This document shows, in pieces, positions 46,563 through 57,705 of a DNA stretch of 64,000 nt (its first letter is position 1; every line of letters starts with the position of its first letter). The stretch is from Pseudozyma flocculosa PF-1 (Eukaryota; Basidiomycota; Ustilaginomycetes; Ustilaginales; Ustilaginaceae). Made by a program: the position numbers and the translations under genes. The stretch spans positions 254,260 through 318,259 of the forward strand of contig NW_006920880.1 in NCBI RefSeq assembly GCF_000417875.1, in the 5' to 3' direction. The notes under the pieces are model-generated. The model saw only the letters and a program-made list of their open reading frames with translations. It ran no database searches and was not told the DNA's origin.

Positions 46563-49500
46563 CTAATCCTCGTCCATGTCGTCGAGCTCCTTGATCTGCG
46601 CCAGCTCCTCGCCCTTGCCAAACGCATTGTCAAACTCGTCATCCTCGTCGTCGTCTTCGTCATCGCCGCCACCGCCATCGCCCTCGTCGTCGTCGTCGTC
46701 GCCCTCGCCCTTCTCGACCACCTGACCCGTGCTGTCGATGCGAAGCTTGCCTTCCATGAGCCGTTCAAACGTCTCGCGCTCCTTTGCCTGGCGCGACTCG
46801 ATGTCGCTCAGATCCCACAGGCTCACCCCGTTCTTGCCTGGGTTTTGGCGAGGCCGAGCAGCCAAGTGACAAAAGAGATGTGAGGTGTTAGCGATCTGAC
46901 TGTGTGGCATAACGAGGACTCGGTGGAAGCCGGTCAAGCGATCGGCCGTCTGACCCACCTTCGGGGAAGGGCTGGCCCATCGTCCGGATAAAGAGCTTCG
47001 ACTCGACAATGGCCATGTCGGTCGAGAGGTTGCTGTGCGGCTCCGTAATGTACTGCGCGATCCACTTTGGCAGCTTGGCCCGCTTGTCGGCCCTGGCAAA
47101 GCGCTGTGGCGGCGGTCGACGGCGAAGGGCGAGATGGTCAGCCCGGCTCGACTCAGCTCGAAGCGCAGCCGTCGGCACTCACCTTATCGGCAAACACCAT
47201 CAGGCCGTAGTCGGTCTTTCCGCGCAACACACGCCCCACGCACTGGGCGGCGTGTCGCATGGCGTCGAAGGTCAGGAAGTCGTTTTCGCGGATGCGGAAG
47301 TTGTCGCGCAGGAACTCGAGGCGAGCCTTGAGGATGCGCGACTCGGTGTACTGGTACGGCACGCCAAACATGATTACGGCGCGGCCGTAGTTGTGGTCGA
47401 AGTCGATGCCCTCCGACACCTTGCCACGCGCGACCGAGAGCAGGATGGCGCCTCGTCCGTTATCGCAGGCCTGCAGCGGATAAGGCCAAGAGACGAGGGG
47501 GTAAGTCAGTCAGAAGTTGCGCTTGACCGGCCGGGCCGTCACAGCGTGCTCACCCTGCGGTAATTTTCGAGCGCGATGCTCGTCTCGGGCGCGTCGGGCG
47601 TCTCGATAAAGATGAGCTTGTACTTCCACACCTCGTCGAGGATGCCCATGTCGTGCCAGGCGGCGACGATGCTCTCCATGTAGAGGTACGAGGGGAAGAA
47701 GGCGACGATGCCGTCCGGCATGCACTTGGCGTACTCGATAAGGATGCTTCCGTAATTGCGCACGACGGCCGGGTCGTTGCGCACCTCGAAGCGCGAGCTG
47801 ATGGCCACCTGGTCGCTGCCGCGCGTGATGACGAGCGGCAGGAAGCACTGGCGCGTCAGCGTCATGGCGTAGCTCTCCTGCACCACGGTGTCAAACTTGA
47901 GCATCTTGGGGTACATGTCGAGCGGGCTGATGGTGCCGCTGGTGATGATGACGCTCGAGAAGCGCTCAAAGATGGGCGCGATAGCCAGGCTGGCGTCGAG
48001 GCAGGTAAAGTGGAAGATGGGGTTAGGCACGGTGGCGTGCTCGGTCTCGAACGGCTCGAGGATCAGCAGGAAGCCCTTGTCATAGGTGGCCACCAGCGTC
48101 GCAAACGCCGCCACCTTTTGCAGCGCCGAATACTCGTCGAGCCGCGTCAGCTCGAGCGTGCTGACGAGCATCCGTAGCCGCTCGGCGCAGAAGCGCAGCG
48201 GCTTGCGCTCGATGTAGGTGATGTCCTTGAGGTGCTGCAGGAAGCTGGGCGGCGTCTCGGCCACGACGTGCAGCACCCGCATCCTCGTCTTGAGGTACTC
48301 GACAAAGCGCTTGAGGAAGGCGACAAAGTGCTCGGCACGCCGGATGTTGCCGGGCACCGCCTCCTGCAGCAGGTCCTCGGGCAGCACCGGGTTCGACATG
48401 AACGTCTCGGCCTCGCGCTGGTCGCCCTGCTCGGCCAGCCCTTCGACCAGCCGTGCGTACTCGTCCTGCAGCTTGCCCGCGTCCGTCCGCTTGATCTCCT
48501 CGACCCTCTCGGACAGCTGGTTGATGCTGCGGTACGCGCTGTCCAGCATCGGCCGCGTCAGGTCGATGCTTAGCGACTCGATGCAGACGTTGTCTGCGGG
48601 ACCGGAGCCGGAGAGGAAGCGGACAGAAGGGGGCGACCGGCCCGTTGAGCGCGAGGCAGAAGACCGCTCGCACGCAGGCTATCGACTCACCAATGTTGTG
48701 GGCCTCGTCGAAAACGACGATGGCGTCCTTGCTCATCTCCTTGCTGACCTGCTCGGCGACCTTTGGGTCGAGCAGGTAGTGGAAGCTGTAGATGATGATG
48801 TCGACAAAGGGCAGCATCCTTCGGATGGCAAAGTAGGGGCAGATGCCCTTCTCCCTGGAGTACTCCTTGACCTCCTCGAGCGTCCACACGCCCTGAGGGA
48901 TCAGCTGGCCTGGCTCCATCTTGCCCAGCTCCTGTGACGACGGCAATCGTGGCGATGCGAGTGGTCAGCGTCAGGGGCCGCGTCCATAGATGCCACGGCC
49001 TACATGGGTAGCGCCGGCTCACCTCGTGGAAGTCGCAAAGCTCGACGCTGCCGGGGTCCTGCCTGCCCTTTTCGCACGCCCAGGCGCTCGTCATGTCCCT
49101 GCAGCGTGCGTCGACGACCTTGCCCTTTCTCTCGCGGCCGACGCTCGGATGGATGCAGAGGTTCTTGCGGCTGCTGAGCCCGAGGGCGAGGATGTCCTCC
49201 ATCTGGCCGCCCGCCTTGCCGCGGCCCTTCATATCGATGCTGTAGTCGCCAGGGCCGTTGGAGCCCGAGGCCTCGTTCTTGGCCACCTCGGACTCTTCGC
49301 CTTCGGGTACGTTGTAGCGCGCCCGGTACTCCATCAGCCGCTTGAGCTCCGCCAGCGCCTTTTCAATCTCTGGCACGGTTCGCGAGCAGTAGATGAGCTT
49401 CCTCGACGCCGGATGAAACTGCAGTGGGCGGCCGGTGGAGATCGAGAGACGAGTCAGTGGCGCGCTGTGGTCGAGACAGGGGAAAGAGGGGGAGGGAAGG

Positions 49501-49820
49501 GTTGGAGCGCCTTTGAAGAGACTCGGCGACGCACCTTTTGGTAGCTGACGATCAAGCTCAGCAGAGACACGGTCTTGCCGGTGCCCGAGGGCATCTCGAG
49601 GACGCAGTGGCCGTTGGCGTCGAGCGTCCTCTTGAGATCGGTCATGTAGGCATATTGCTCGGCTTTAGAGTGGCGTGGCGAGAGTGCAGCGGTCGCTGTC
49701 AGTACGGAGCCGTGTAGCCCATCCTCGATCCCGATGAGCCATGTTGAGCGTTCGAGGCGACTTACGGTAGATTTTGGGATAAGGGAAGAGGACGGGCAGC
49801 TCGTCGATGTAGAACTTCAT
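46563..49820 (-). CDS. RAD3: RAD3/XPD, 5'-3' DNA helicase of TFIIH
   Basis: Eight exons (49820-49766, 49662-49535, 49418-49023, 48931-48691, 48593-47554, 47470-47183, 47103-46959, 46837-46563) close in frame to 855 aa. Start [20 protein letters not shown] is canonical. Walker A PSGTGKT is at 43-49. Four Fe-S cluster Cys lie at 149 (NLCIHP), 167 (ARCRD), 189 (VELCDF) and 224 (GICPYF), and DEAH is at 268-271. The C-terminal helicase half includes [18 protein letters not shown] and [14 protein letters not shown]. Family role: DNA unwinding in nucleotide-excision repair and structural role in transcription initiation. A Gly/Ser/Lys insertion of about 35 residues precedes the first Fe-S Cys. The C terminus is Asp/Glu-rich as in yeast Rad3. 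Confidence 0.97.
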
Positions 49821-50411
49821 GGTGGCGTCGTTGGCGGGTCGTTCCGCTTTGCGTGCGTCGCAGCGAGCAGATGTGAATGCAGCACAGAGGTTGCCTGGTA
49901 GCGACAGGCAGAGAGGGGAGAGGATCTGGCGCAGGGATCAGGAGACAAAGGAGCCGAACAAGGGGATGCCCAGGCGGTTGAGACGATGGTGGCAAGGCAG
50001 AGAGTCGGAGTGGCCGCTGCGCACAGGCGACAGCTACAAGCAAGACTGAAGAGACAGACGCAGCGTCAGTCAGTCAGTCAGTCAGTCGGTCGGCGCGTCG
50101 ATCCAGGTGCAGCCCATGTGGAGGAAGGAGGCTGGCAGGCTCAGGCAACAGCGCTGTTGCAGCTCCTTGTCTGTGCATCAAGGCCTTTCAATCACACACT
50201 TGCAGACTCTGCAACAAGGCCCTGGTCCCAGGCTGCACCTTCATGTCCCTGCCACTGGCTCTCCTGTAGGATGATGACAGGGCTTGGCTTGTACACCTTG
50301 AGGATGTCTTCTTGGTCATCAAGGAGCTCAAGCAGCACTGTTGATATCCCTACACACACATACCATCTCCCTCAACCCCTTCAGGTACAACATCTGCCTT
50401 AGGCCTGTCCA

Positions 50412-50552
50412 ATGTCAGCAAGACCCCGGCCTTACCAGCCTTACCAGCCTTACCAGCCTTACCAACCTCAGTCACCAGCCACCATCATGAGCACCTCCAA
50501 CTTCCCCACGAGCTCCTACCCTGAACCTTTCTTCTACCCCAAGGACAAGTAA
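50412..50552 (+). pseudogene. short frame with PYQ repeats, probably the start of a decayed gene
   Basis: ATG at 50412. The 46 codons include four PYQ units encoded by a 9-bp repeat (CCTTACCAG), then a Ser/Pro/Tyr segment ending FFYPKDK before TAA. After the stop the same frame stays open with a Lys/Ser-rich peptide (KAFKKAWSASPKSAKT), which suggests a nonsense mutation in a formerly longer gene. Confidence 0.35.
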
Positions 50553-50574
50553 AAGGCATTCAAAAAGGCGTGGA

Positions 50575-51468
50575 GTGCAAGCCCCAAAAGTGCCAAGACA
50601 CACAATGTCAGCACAGAGATCACCCTGGCAGGCTGCAACAGCACATGTACCCTTGGACAGGCTGCTTCAAGCATGCTGCTGGGCTGGCTGGCATCAGCTC
50701 ATGTATCAAGGTGGCCTGAGGGATGATGCAACAAGGCAAGAGGATGGACTCAAAGCTTTGAGCCCAAGAAGGATGTTGATGTCCTCTGCAGCAGGAAAGC
50801 TGGACAAGATACTTGTCCTTCTTGCAACCAAGAAGAAGGTCAAGGACTGTTGTCAACACTTGCAACCAAGAAGAAGGTCAAGGACTGTTGTCAACATTGC
50901 TGCAGCCTGGGCACAGCCAAGCCCTGCCACCAGGTGTATGGACAGACAGATGTGGAAGCTCCTGCTAGGAAGCTGCTGTGCCAAGGAGGTCAAACCGCTG
51001 CGCAAGTTCAAGGACTTTGGGGCACAAAACAGCTCCCCCATCACAACCATCCTTGTGCACACGATTGAATGGAGGAAGGGCAACTTCAACAAGTGCCATC
51101 TCACCGGCCTCCCCCTCTTTGGCCTATATGACAAGCCAACATTCCACCCTCTCCTCAGGTTGCCACTTGCGCACAGACTCCATGGCCTGCCGATGAGTCA
51201 CAGGCTCAAGACCAAGTTCCCAGAGTCTCTCAATGACTTTGATGACAAGGTCTGCAACACATGCGTTGAGAGCTGGTACGCCAACTCGTACCGACAGGGA
51301 TTCCGATGCACCCAGGCCACCATTGAGCAGATCTTTGAGTTTGGTCTCCACTTTGCCCAGCACGCTTGGGGACCTCTCGCACACCTCACCCTGCCTGAGG
51401 CTGACCTGGACTGCATCAGCGCTTACTACCACAAGCAAAGTGCTTCCTGTCTGATGACAAGTACTTAG
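50575..51468 (+). pseudogene. unrecognised open frame in the AT-richer island
   Basis: 297 codons ending in TAG, but the 5' end is a GTG and not an ATG. The second half (about residues 165-290) reads like real protein: WRKGNFNKCHLTGLPLFGLY, then SLNDFDDKVCNTCVESWYAN and FEFGLHFAQHAWGPLAHL. The first half is disturbed by a 38-bp tandem duplication that shifts frame. I do not recognise the family. A decayed mobile-element gene is the likeliest reading. Confidence 0.35.
50821..50896 (+). repeat. perfect 38-bp tandem duplication
   Basis: Two identical adjacent units (50821-50858 and 50859-50896), each starting CTTGCAACCAAGAAGAAGG and ending TTGTCAACA. 38 is not a multiple of three, so the duplication breaks any reading frame through it. 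Confidence 0.97.
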
Positions 51469-52244
51469 GCCAGAACATGCTCTCTCAGGCTGAGCAGAGT
51501 GTTTTTGTGCAGGCTTCCAGAGTCCAGTCTTTGTAGGATAGTCCTTCTGCTTGCCTCTTGCTGCTGTATCCATGAGCTTCGTGCAATCATCATGTAAGTG
51601 TCCCACATCATGCGTCTTGCTCTGTCTCGTCCCTCGACACCAACCGTTTTGAGCTGTCAGCTGCGGTAGCACAGATCAATCAAGTCTCGGTTCCTTGACC
51701 CCCGTGAGAAGACTCTTCTCAGAGGGCTGCAAAGCGCAGTGAGCTGACAGCTTAGAGATTGCCACTTCTCGGTTGAGCCAACGGCTCAGAATGATTCCGT
51801 GGTTTGCTTGGGACGTCGTCTCAGGCCGACCGGGTCTACCCGCCTCGCCGCTTCGATCCACTACCAGCATGCAACCTCGACGGCTGATCTCCCTATCCTA
51901 TCACCGAACCTCGATCAGGCCTTCCCGCAATAGACCTAGAGCCGGGACTCGAGCACAAGCCGTCCGAGGCGCTGAGGAGGGAGCTCTTCGGCCTGGCCAA
52001 CGAGACGGCGCTCGTCGAGGTCGTACCCAGGCGCGCCCCTGCCGATACGCCACCCGGTCGTTTGACGCTGGCCGCGAGGCTGGCGAGCGAGAAGACTACA
52101 CGCGCGAAAGTGCGAAGCAGCGCCGTGGACCGTCCGACGGGAATCAAAGCGCTGCTCTTTCCAGCGATGAGGCCCAGCCCAGCAGTCGACGCTTCATCGT
52201 AGGCACCGTTTTTTTCTTTATTTCTCTCGACAGCAGCCGCCCCA

Positions 52245-54264
52245 TCACGCCGGCTTGGCGCTCGCGTTGGCGCCTTCGGGGGCGGCGGCACGGCCCCGTC
52301 TTGGTGCCTTGCCCCTCACGCCCTCGCCGTTGCTCTGCCTCGGCGATCCTCCCGCTCCACCAGCCGAGGCACCGCCGCGACCCATCCTCGCACCACTGCC
52401 GCTACCGCCGCGGCCGCCTCGGCCACGCGAGCTGTCCTGCCTGCGCTGCTGCTGCTGCGCCAGCATCCTGCTCCTCTTGCTCTCCTGCAGCGTGAAGCCG
52501 TCCTCGTCGACGACAGGCTGCGGCTTGGGAGCAGGGGCCCGCGCCCCATGTCCCTGCCCTCCGCCACCACGGCCGTTCCTCTGTCCCGCTCTCGCTCCTC
52601 CTCCTCCTCCACGGCCACCGGCTTGGCCGTCGCGCGGCTTTCTCTCCCGGTCGTTGCTGGGCCTGGCCGCAGCTGGCGTCGACGTCGAGTTGGCGGCCGT
52701 CGTGGCGCTGCTGTCGAGCGCCGGGGTGCTGCTCTCCGCCGGGGTGTTGGACTGCGTCGCCGAGGCCGAGCTGAGGCTGGGGAACACGGGCGCCTCTGGG
52801 AGGTCGCCATCGTCGGCGTCGTCGGCCCAGTTGAAGCCCGATTCGGCCGTCGATGCGCCCACCGCGGCCTTGCCTGGCGTCGCTGTCGCTGCCGCACTCG
52901 TCTCGCCGTTGGGTTCCTCGGTCTCGCTGCGGGGCTCGACCTCTCGTTGGTTGATGGGCTCTTCGACGGCTGCGGCGGCCGTTCCGTCGGCCGTAGCATC
53001 TGTGGCTTCCTCCGAGCCCATGACGATGCCCTGGCCAGCCTCCTCGCCAGCCGCGGTAGCTGCCTCGGCCGCCGGCACGGGCTCCGGTGCTCCTCCTTCC
53101 GGCTCCGGACCTTGATCCAGGTTGGCCTCGCTGGGGACGGTGTCGTTCACCACTGCATCTTCGCCAACCTCGTCGGCCTGCATGAAGTTCATCTTGGCTA
53201 CGGGGCTGGTCGCTGCGGCGGTCTCGCCGGCGTCGGCAAGCGGGGCGGGCTGCTCGACGTCGGCGGCCTCCTCGGCCTCGGCGGGAGGGGCAGTCAGCTT
53301 GAGGATCATGGAACGCACCGTGGCGTCTGATGGGCACAGCCACAACGGAAGCAGGGATATGGATCAGTCCCGGCAGAAGGCCCGCGGAAAGGCTCGAGCA
53401 GCAACGACACGGCGAGCTGCACGCGCACTCACAGGAGACGTCCGGCAGCACCTCTTCCTGCGACCCGGCTTCGATGCTGGCGAGAATCTCGAGGGCGTCG
53501 CCGTGGCCGCCCTGAAGCGGTCCGTTGGCGAGCTGGTCAAAGAGCTTTCCGAGGGCGGCGACCTGCTGGCCGGTGGCGTTCTGCAGAGCGGCGGGGAGCT
53601 GCTGGGTGGGCGCAAAGGTGGGGTCGCGCGCCTGGTTGGGAAAGTAGAGGTTGAAGAGGTGGAGGAACTGGAGGAGGAGGAGGATGCGGTCCTTGGCGGC
53701 CTGCTCGGCGCGGATCTTTGCGTCGGCCACGCGGGCGTCGGCGGCCTCCTTTTCCTCGCGCTCGATTGCGTCGATGCCCCTGCCGAGCTCCTGGAGCTCG
53801 CTGTGGAGGGCCTCGTAGGTTGGCTTGGCGGTGAGGTTGCGGACCTGGTCGGGGTTGAGCTGGGACTTGTCGAGGTGCTGGTAGGCCTGGACGCGCTGGA
53901 GCTTCTTTCGCACGGCGGTGGAGCGCTTGGTGATGAGCGTCTGGATGGCGCTTCTTTCGGGCTTGCCAGGGGGGGGTGTGGCAGGCTGCTGGGCGGTCGA
54001 CGACGACTCGAGGGCGTCGACGGCGGCGATAGCCGTGTGCTTCTCGGCCTCGTCGGCGAGGTCGTTGCTGCTGACCTTGAGCTGCGGCGCCACTTCGGTG
54101 GGACCGGCGGGCGACTGTTCGATGAGCGCGGCCGAGGCGGCATTCGCCACGGGAGCGGCAGTGTTGGGGGCGGCAGGAGCGGCTTCGGACGATGGCTTTT
54201 TGGCCTTCTTCTTGGACTTGGTGGCCAAAGGGGGAGGCGCCCCGGGGATCACCTTGGGCGCCAT
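52245..54264 (-). CDS. coiled-coil, RG-rich putative RNA-binding protein (Caprin-like layout)
   Basis: Two exons (54264-53433 and 53326-52245) encode 637 aa. The N terminus is Ala/Pro/Lys-rich. A helical segment (about 100-280) begins ITKRSTAVRKKLQRVQAYQH, continues EALHSELQELGRGIDAIERE and KDRILLLLQFLHLFNLYFPN, and ends before an acidic Ala/Glu-rich half containing MNFMQADE and SGFNWADDADDGDLPEAP. The C terminus has Gly/Arg clusters (RGGRGG, RNGRGGGGQGHG) and DEDGFTLQESKRSR. Order of helical dimerisation-like region, short Trp motif and RG tail resembles Caprin-type cytoplasmic mRNA-granule proteins, or HABP4/Stm1-type RG proteins. The family is inferred from layout only. The GC-rich antisense frames across it are not genes. 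Confidence 0.75.
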
Positions 54265-54930
54265 GTCGGTGGGATGGCCCGTGGCGGCGGTGGTGGTGGC
54301 GGTGGCGAGCTGAAGTTGCGGCTGTTGGGGCGGTGTAAGCTTTGCAAGAGAACCCGAATGGCGAGGCGGTGAGGTCGAGGTGGTGGTGGTGGTGGTGGTG
54401 GTGGTGGTGGTGGTGGTGGTGATGATGGAGCCAGGGTTGGTGGGAACTGAGGCCTGGGCTCGGGCTGGCAGAGAGGTGCGAGGAGGGCGACCGCCTGGCC
54501 TGGCCTGGCTTGGCCTAGTTGATTTGATTCTGCTGCTTGGCCCAACCGCGGGGCGTCACCTGTGGATTTCAGTCATCTCTGTATCTGGCCGTCTGCCCTT
54601 TGTTCTTCTCGTCTGTCTGTGTCTACTCTGCCTGCCTTTGGCCGCGTCGCGTGGTTGCGCCCTGCCCTGCCCTGCCCTGCCCTGCCTGCCTATCCCAGCC
54701 AGGCCTGCCACCTGCTCGCTGGCTCAGCCGCACCTGCCTGGCCTGCCTGCCCTGCCTGGCTGACTCACCGCTCGGCCTCCACCCGCCCCTCTCTTCTCGA
54801 CAACCAACATATATCAAGCCAGGGTCCCTCCTCCATCTTCTCGACTCCCAAAGAGGCCTACGTACAGCTCACGCTCCTCCTGCCCCTGGGCGACACCTCC
54901 GGCATCGCAGGCCGAAGGGCCGCGCGCATT
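54265..54930. promoter_or_regulatory. upstream region of the RG-rich gene with GGT and CCCTG repeats
   Basis: 666 bp between two same-strand genes. It contains (GGT)14 at 54379-54420 and CCCTG/GCCTG repeats at 54661-54770. No gene is seen. Confidence 0.5.
54379..54420 (+). repeat. (GGT)14 trinucleotide repeat
   Basis: Fourteen uninterrupted GGT units (ACC on the transcribed minus strand), about 115 bp upstream of the start codon of the RG-rich protein, probably within its promoter or leader. Confidence 0.95.
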
Positions 54931-56688
54931 CTACGCAGAGCGTCGGCCGTGGTACTTGAGGTTGAGGCCAATGTTGCGCGCCGCCGAGATCCGGTGCAGC
55001 GCCCCGTCGTAGGCAAACATGCGCAGCACGTCGCCATCCGCCCCTTCAACCTGGCTCTGCAGGTCCAGCAGCGCCTCGTCAATCGCCGACAGCGACTCCC
55101 GGTCCCGACGGACCTGCGACGCCGGCGGCAGCGGCACTCCGCCCACGCGCTGCGAACCGATCGGAACCACCACGGCCACTCCCTTGTCGGCCCGAGAGGA
55201 TGAAGAAGAAGCCCGGCCCGACGTTGAGCCCGACCCCTTCGCAGCGGTAGCGGTAGGGCGGGCGCGGCTACCTGCTCCCGGCCTGACGGCATCGTGTGAT
55301 CCACCACCGGACACGGGTCGGGCTAGTCCAGCGCCACCGCCGCTGCTGCTGCGGGCCTTGACGTGCATTTTCGCGCCGCCGCCACGGGCCTTGGAGCTGG
55401 ACATCGCCGGGGGGTCAGGCATGGCAGCATCGACGCGCAGCTCCGTCCCCGACCGGAAGAACGTCTCGAGCACCGCCTCCCTGGGCGAACGTCCCTGGTG
55501 GCGCCGGGTGCAGTACTCGTCGAAGCGTCGACCGCGCAGCAGGTAGTTGCCCACATTGCACCCGCTGGCGTGCACATCGCAGCAACGTTGACACCGTGTC
55601 CTAGTGCCCACCGGTGGCGGCTCGCAATACGGCGCCTTGCTGCAGTGTCGGCACCGGAGGCGCCGGCCCGTGGCCTTGCCCATCCATGCCCATTCGATCA
55701 CCTCGAGGCGCAGGGTGCTTGCGGTGAGAATCACATTGGCCCGCGGCGCATCCGAGGTTGCCGAGGTCGTCGCTCGTTCTCGCTGCACTCCGTCGTGGGG
55801 CTGGACTGCATCGGGAAGCACAACGGCTCGGCCGGTCGAGGTCTGTTTGGCCGCTGGCAGGGGCGCTCCCGCCGGGCCGTGAGTGGGAAGCTTGGAGGCT
55901 GCCAGAGGTGCCGATTCCTCTGCCTCGTCATACAGAGACTCGGTCTCTTCCAGCTCGTCGACGTCAGAGGAGGTAGTGATGGCTCGTTTCTTGATGGTGC
56001 GGCGGTTCAAGCACGGCGACCAGTAGTGCTCGTCGTCATTGTCGTCGTCGAGCGATGAGAATCGTGTGCCTAGGCCCTTAGTTGAGTCCGGCCTCGATGT
56101 GCTGGTAGTCTCGATGCAGCTTGCCGTGGTACCGCCGCTGCTGGACGACGCCTTGGTGCTGCTGGAGGCGGATCCAGCGGCGGCGGGCGGACGGAGTGAG
56201 CCCATTCCCTGGCGTGCGACGGCGAGGTGCGCGATCGATGGCGACGACGCCGACGAGGCAAAGCTGAACGGTAGAAAGCGGGGGACCGCCTTGGTCCTCT
56301 CCTCGACCTCTCCCTCGCTATTCGCGCCCGGAACGTTGTCGGTCGGTCCCCTCTTGCGTTTGCCCCCGTCGTCTCTCTTCGCCTCGTCGATGATGGCGCG
56401 GACCTGCTGCTCGGTCAAGGCAGCGTGCGAGGCCGGCTTTGCGAGCCCCTTCCAAGCGAAGAGCGGGCCCAGAGGCAAGCCGAGAGCCGTGCCGCCGTGA
56501 CGCTTGTGCTGCGCGACGGGCAGGTTCGACGTGGTGTCGGTGCCTTCGACGGCGGCGAGGACCTGATTGAGGAGCTCGTCGTCGCAGTCGTCGTTGAACT
56601 CGTCGCCATCGGGGTCGCCGCTGGCCTTTTCGCACGGTCGACTGGCCGCGAGCGTCGTCAGCATCTTGTCGGTCAGTCCGTCGTTCAT
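54931..56688 (-). CDS. unrecognised protein with a Cys-rich putative zinc-binding module
   Basis: Single exon, 585 aa, ATG at 56688-56686. Acidic N terminus (residues 26-50), a Lys/Arg block (KRDDGGKRKRG, about 104-114, possible nuclear signal), then Ser-rich low complexity. Residues 326-395 are the distinctive part: LRLEVIEWAWMGKATGRRLR, then Cys at 346, 349, 355, 366, 369, 370, 377 and 393 (CRHC, CQRCC, GCNVG, FDEYC). The spacing suggests two metal sites. The C terminus (SLSAIDEALLDLQSQVEG to LHRISAARNIGLNLKYHG) looks folded. I do not recognise the family; a fungal zinc-finger regulator is possible. A palindromic TATA-like element lies about 140 bp upstream. Confidence 0.8.
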   Translation of the reverse strand: MNDGLTDKMLTTLAASRPCEKASGDPDGDEFNDDCDDELLNQVLAAVEGTDTTSNLPVAQHKRHGGTALGLPLGPLFAWKGLAKPASHAALTEQQVRAIIDEAKRDDGGKRKRGPTDNVPGANSEGEVEERTKAVPRFLPFSFASSASSPSIAHLAVARQGMGSLRPPAAAGSASSSTKASSSSGGTTASCIETTSTSRPDSTKGLGTRFSSLDDDNDDEHYWSPCLNRRTIKKRAITTSSDVDELEETESLYDEAEESAPLAASKLPTHGPAGAPLPAAKQTSTGRAVVLPDAVQPHDGVQRERATTSATSDAPRANVILTASTLRLEVIEWAWMGKATGRRLRCRHCSKAPYCEPPPVGTRTRCQRCCDVHASGCNVGNYLLRGRRFDEYCTRRHQGRSPREAVLETFFRSGTELRVDAAMPDPPAMSSSKARGGGAKMHVKARSSSGGGAGLARPVSGGGSHDAVRPGAGSRARPTATAAKGSGSTSGRASSSSSRADKGVAVVVPIGSQRVGGVPLPPASQVRRDRESLSAIDEALLDLQSQVEGADGDVLRMFAYDGALHRISAARNIGLNLKYHGRRSA

Positions 56689-57705
56689 TGTGACGAAGAG
56701 GAAGGTGGAGATGGTCTTGGGAACGAGGAGCGAAGAGCTGGAGGCAGAGAGGCGAGGGGGGGGGCCGTCAGGGTAAGGTCAGGCCGATGATGGGATGAGA
56801 CGGGGCGGAAAGGGGGCGGCGCGCGATGGTTATATAACCCCTCGTCGGCGCCAATCAACCGCAGGCGAGCAGGTAGAGACAGCGAGGCGCCTATCCTCTG
56901 CCGCACACCTCGCCGCTCTGATGCCTCGTAGGGCGATCGAGCGGCCGGGTCAGGGGCGATGGCAGCGCGTATGCTCAACATCACCCGTCGCCTCTCCGTC
57001 TTTCGACGGAGAGGGGCTACCGAGTCCACCGCTGTTTAGCTTTGGCCCGCCTCGCTCAATTATCGTAGCTCCAACGCGGTCCGCCATTGCGTTCCGCTCC
57101 GTTTCGTTCCGTTCCATCGTCGAGTCGGGTGGACTTCATTTCAACGATGGATGGGCCGAGGGGGCCGGCGGCCATCCCCAATCCGTCGTCAGTCGCTACG
57201 GTGGTCGTCAAGCAGAGCCCTACCTGCTGCTGCCAAGGTGCAGAGAGGGTGGACCAGAGCGCTGCTCGATGTCTCGCACGAGGGGAACATCGCCAGGCCG
57301 CCAGTCGCTTGACATCACTTGACCCACCACCGCCGGCCGCGCCGTCGGCTCAGCTCAAGACTAGGTTTGCGCGGGATTCAAGGTTCAAGGCGCTATTCGG
57401 GCCCTCGACCAGCTACGAGAGGCTTCAGAGACGGGCCGCGAACCCCTTTGACCCTGCGCTCACGGCAGCATGGCAGGCGCTCGGCCGGGTCGCCTCGGAC
57501 CGGCATGGCCCGCGACTCTCCTCGCACACGCACACGCGCGCCCATGCACGACAGGCTGCCGCGCACCTCGTGCGGTGATACTACGATTGCAGCTGCTGTT
57601 GCTCAAATTCGAGAGGTGTGAATAGAGGGTCCTTCTTGTCTATGCAAAATGTGCGGTCTGGTGGGGGGAAACGAGCGGTGGAGGGCGCGAGGGCCGGAAG
57701 CGCGT
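56689..57705. other. intergenic between LETM1 and the Cys-rich gene
   Basis: About 1 kb. Next to the Cys-rich gene is its promoter, and the remainder is probably LETM1 3' sequence. A repeated CGTTCCG block (57090-57115) is the only other pattern seen. The frames at 57087-57621 have no recognisable content. Confidence 0.5.
56828..56839 (-). promoter_or_regulatory. TATA-like element, palindrome GGTTATATAACC
   Basis: A perfect 12-bp palindrome containing TATATAA in otherwise GC-rich sequence, 140 bp upstream of the start codon of the Cys-rich protein gene. Its position fits a core promoter with a leader of about 100 nt. Confidence 0.5.

Larger units (their letters stand above)
50100..51680. mobile_element. 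AT-richer decayed repeat island
   Basis: Composition is visibly less GC-rich than in the flanks. Content: a 46-codon frame (50412-50552) with a PYQ repeat, an open frame 50575-51468, a 38-bp tandem duplication (50821-50896) and a segment (51471-51535) similar to 33816-33887 in the opposite orientation. No transposase signature was recognised and the borders are approximate. Confidence 0.45.
49821..52244. other. RAD3 upstream region and second AT-richer island
   Basis: No intact gene. It contains a CAGT repeat (50067-50086), the decayed island 50100-51680, and unassigned sequence 51681-52244 before the RG-rich protein's stop. Confidence 0.5.
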
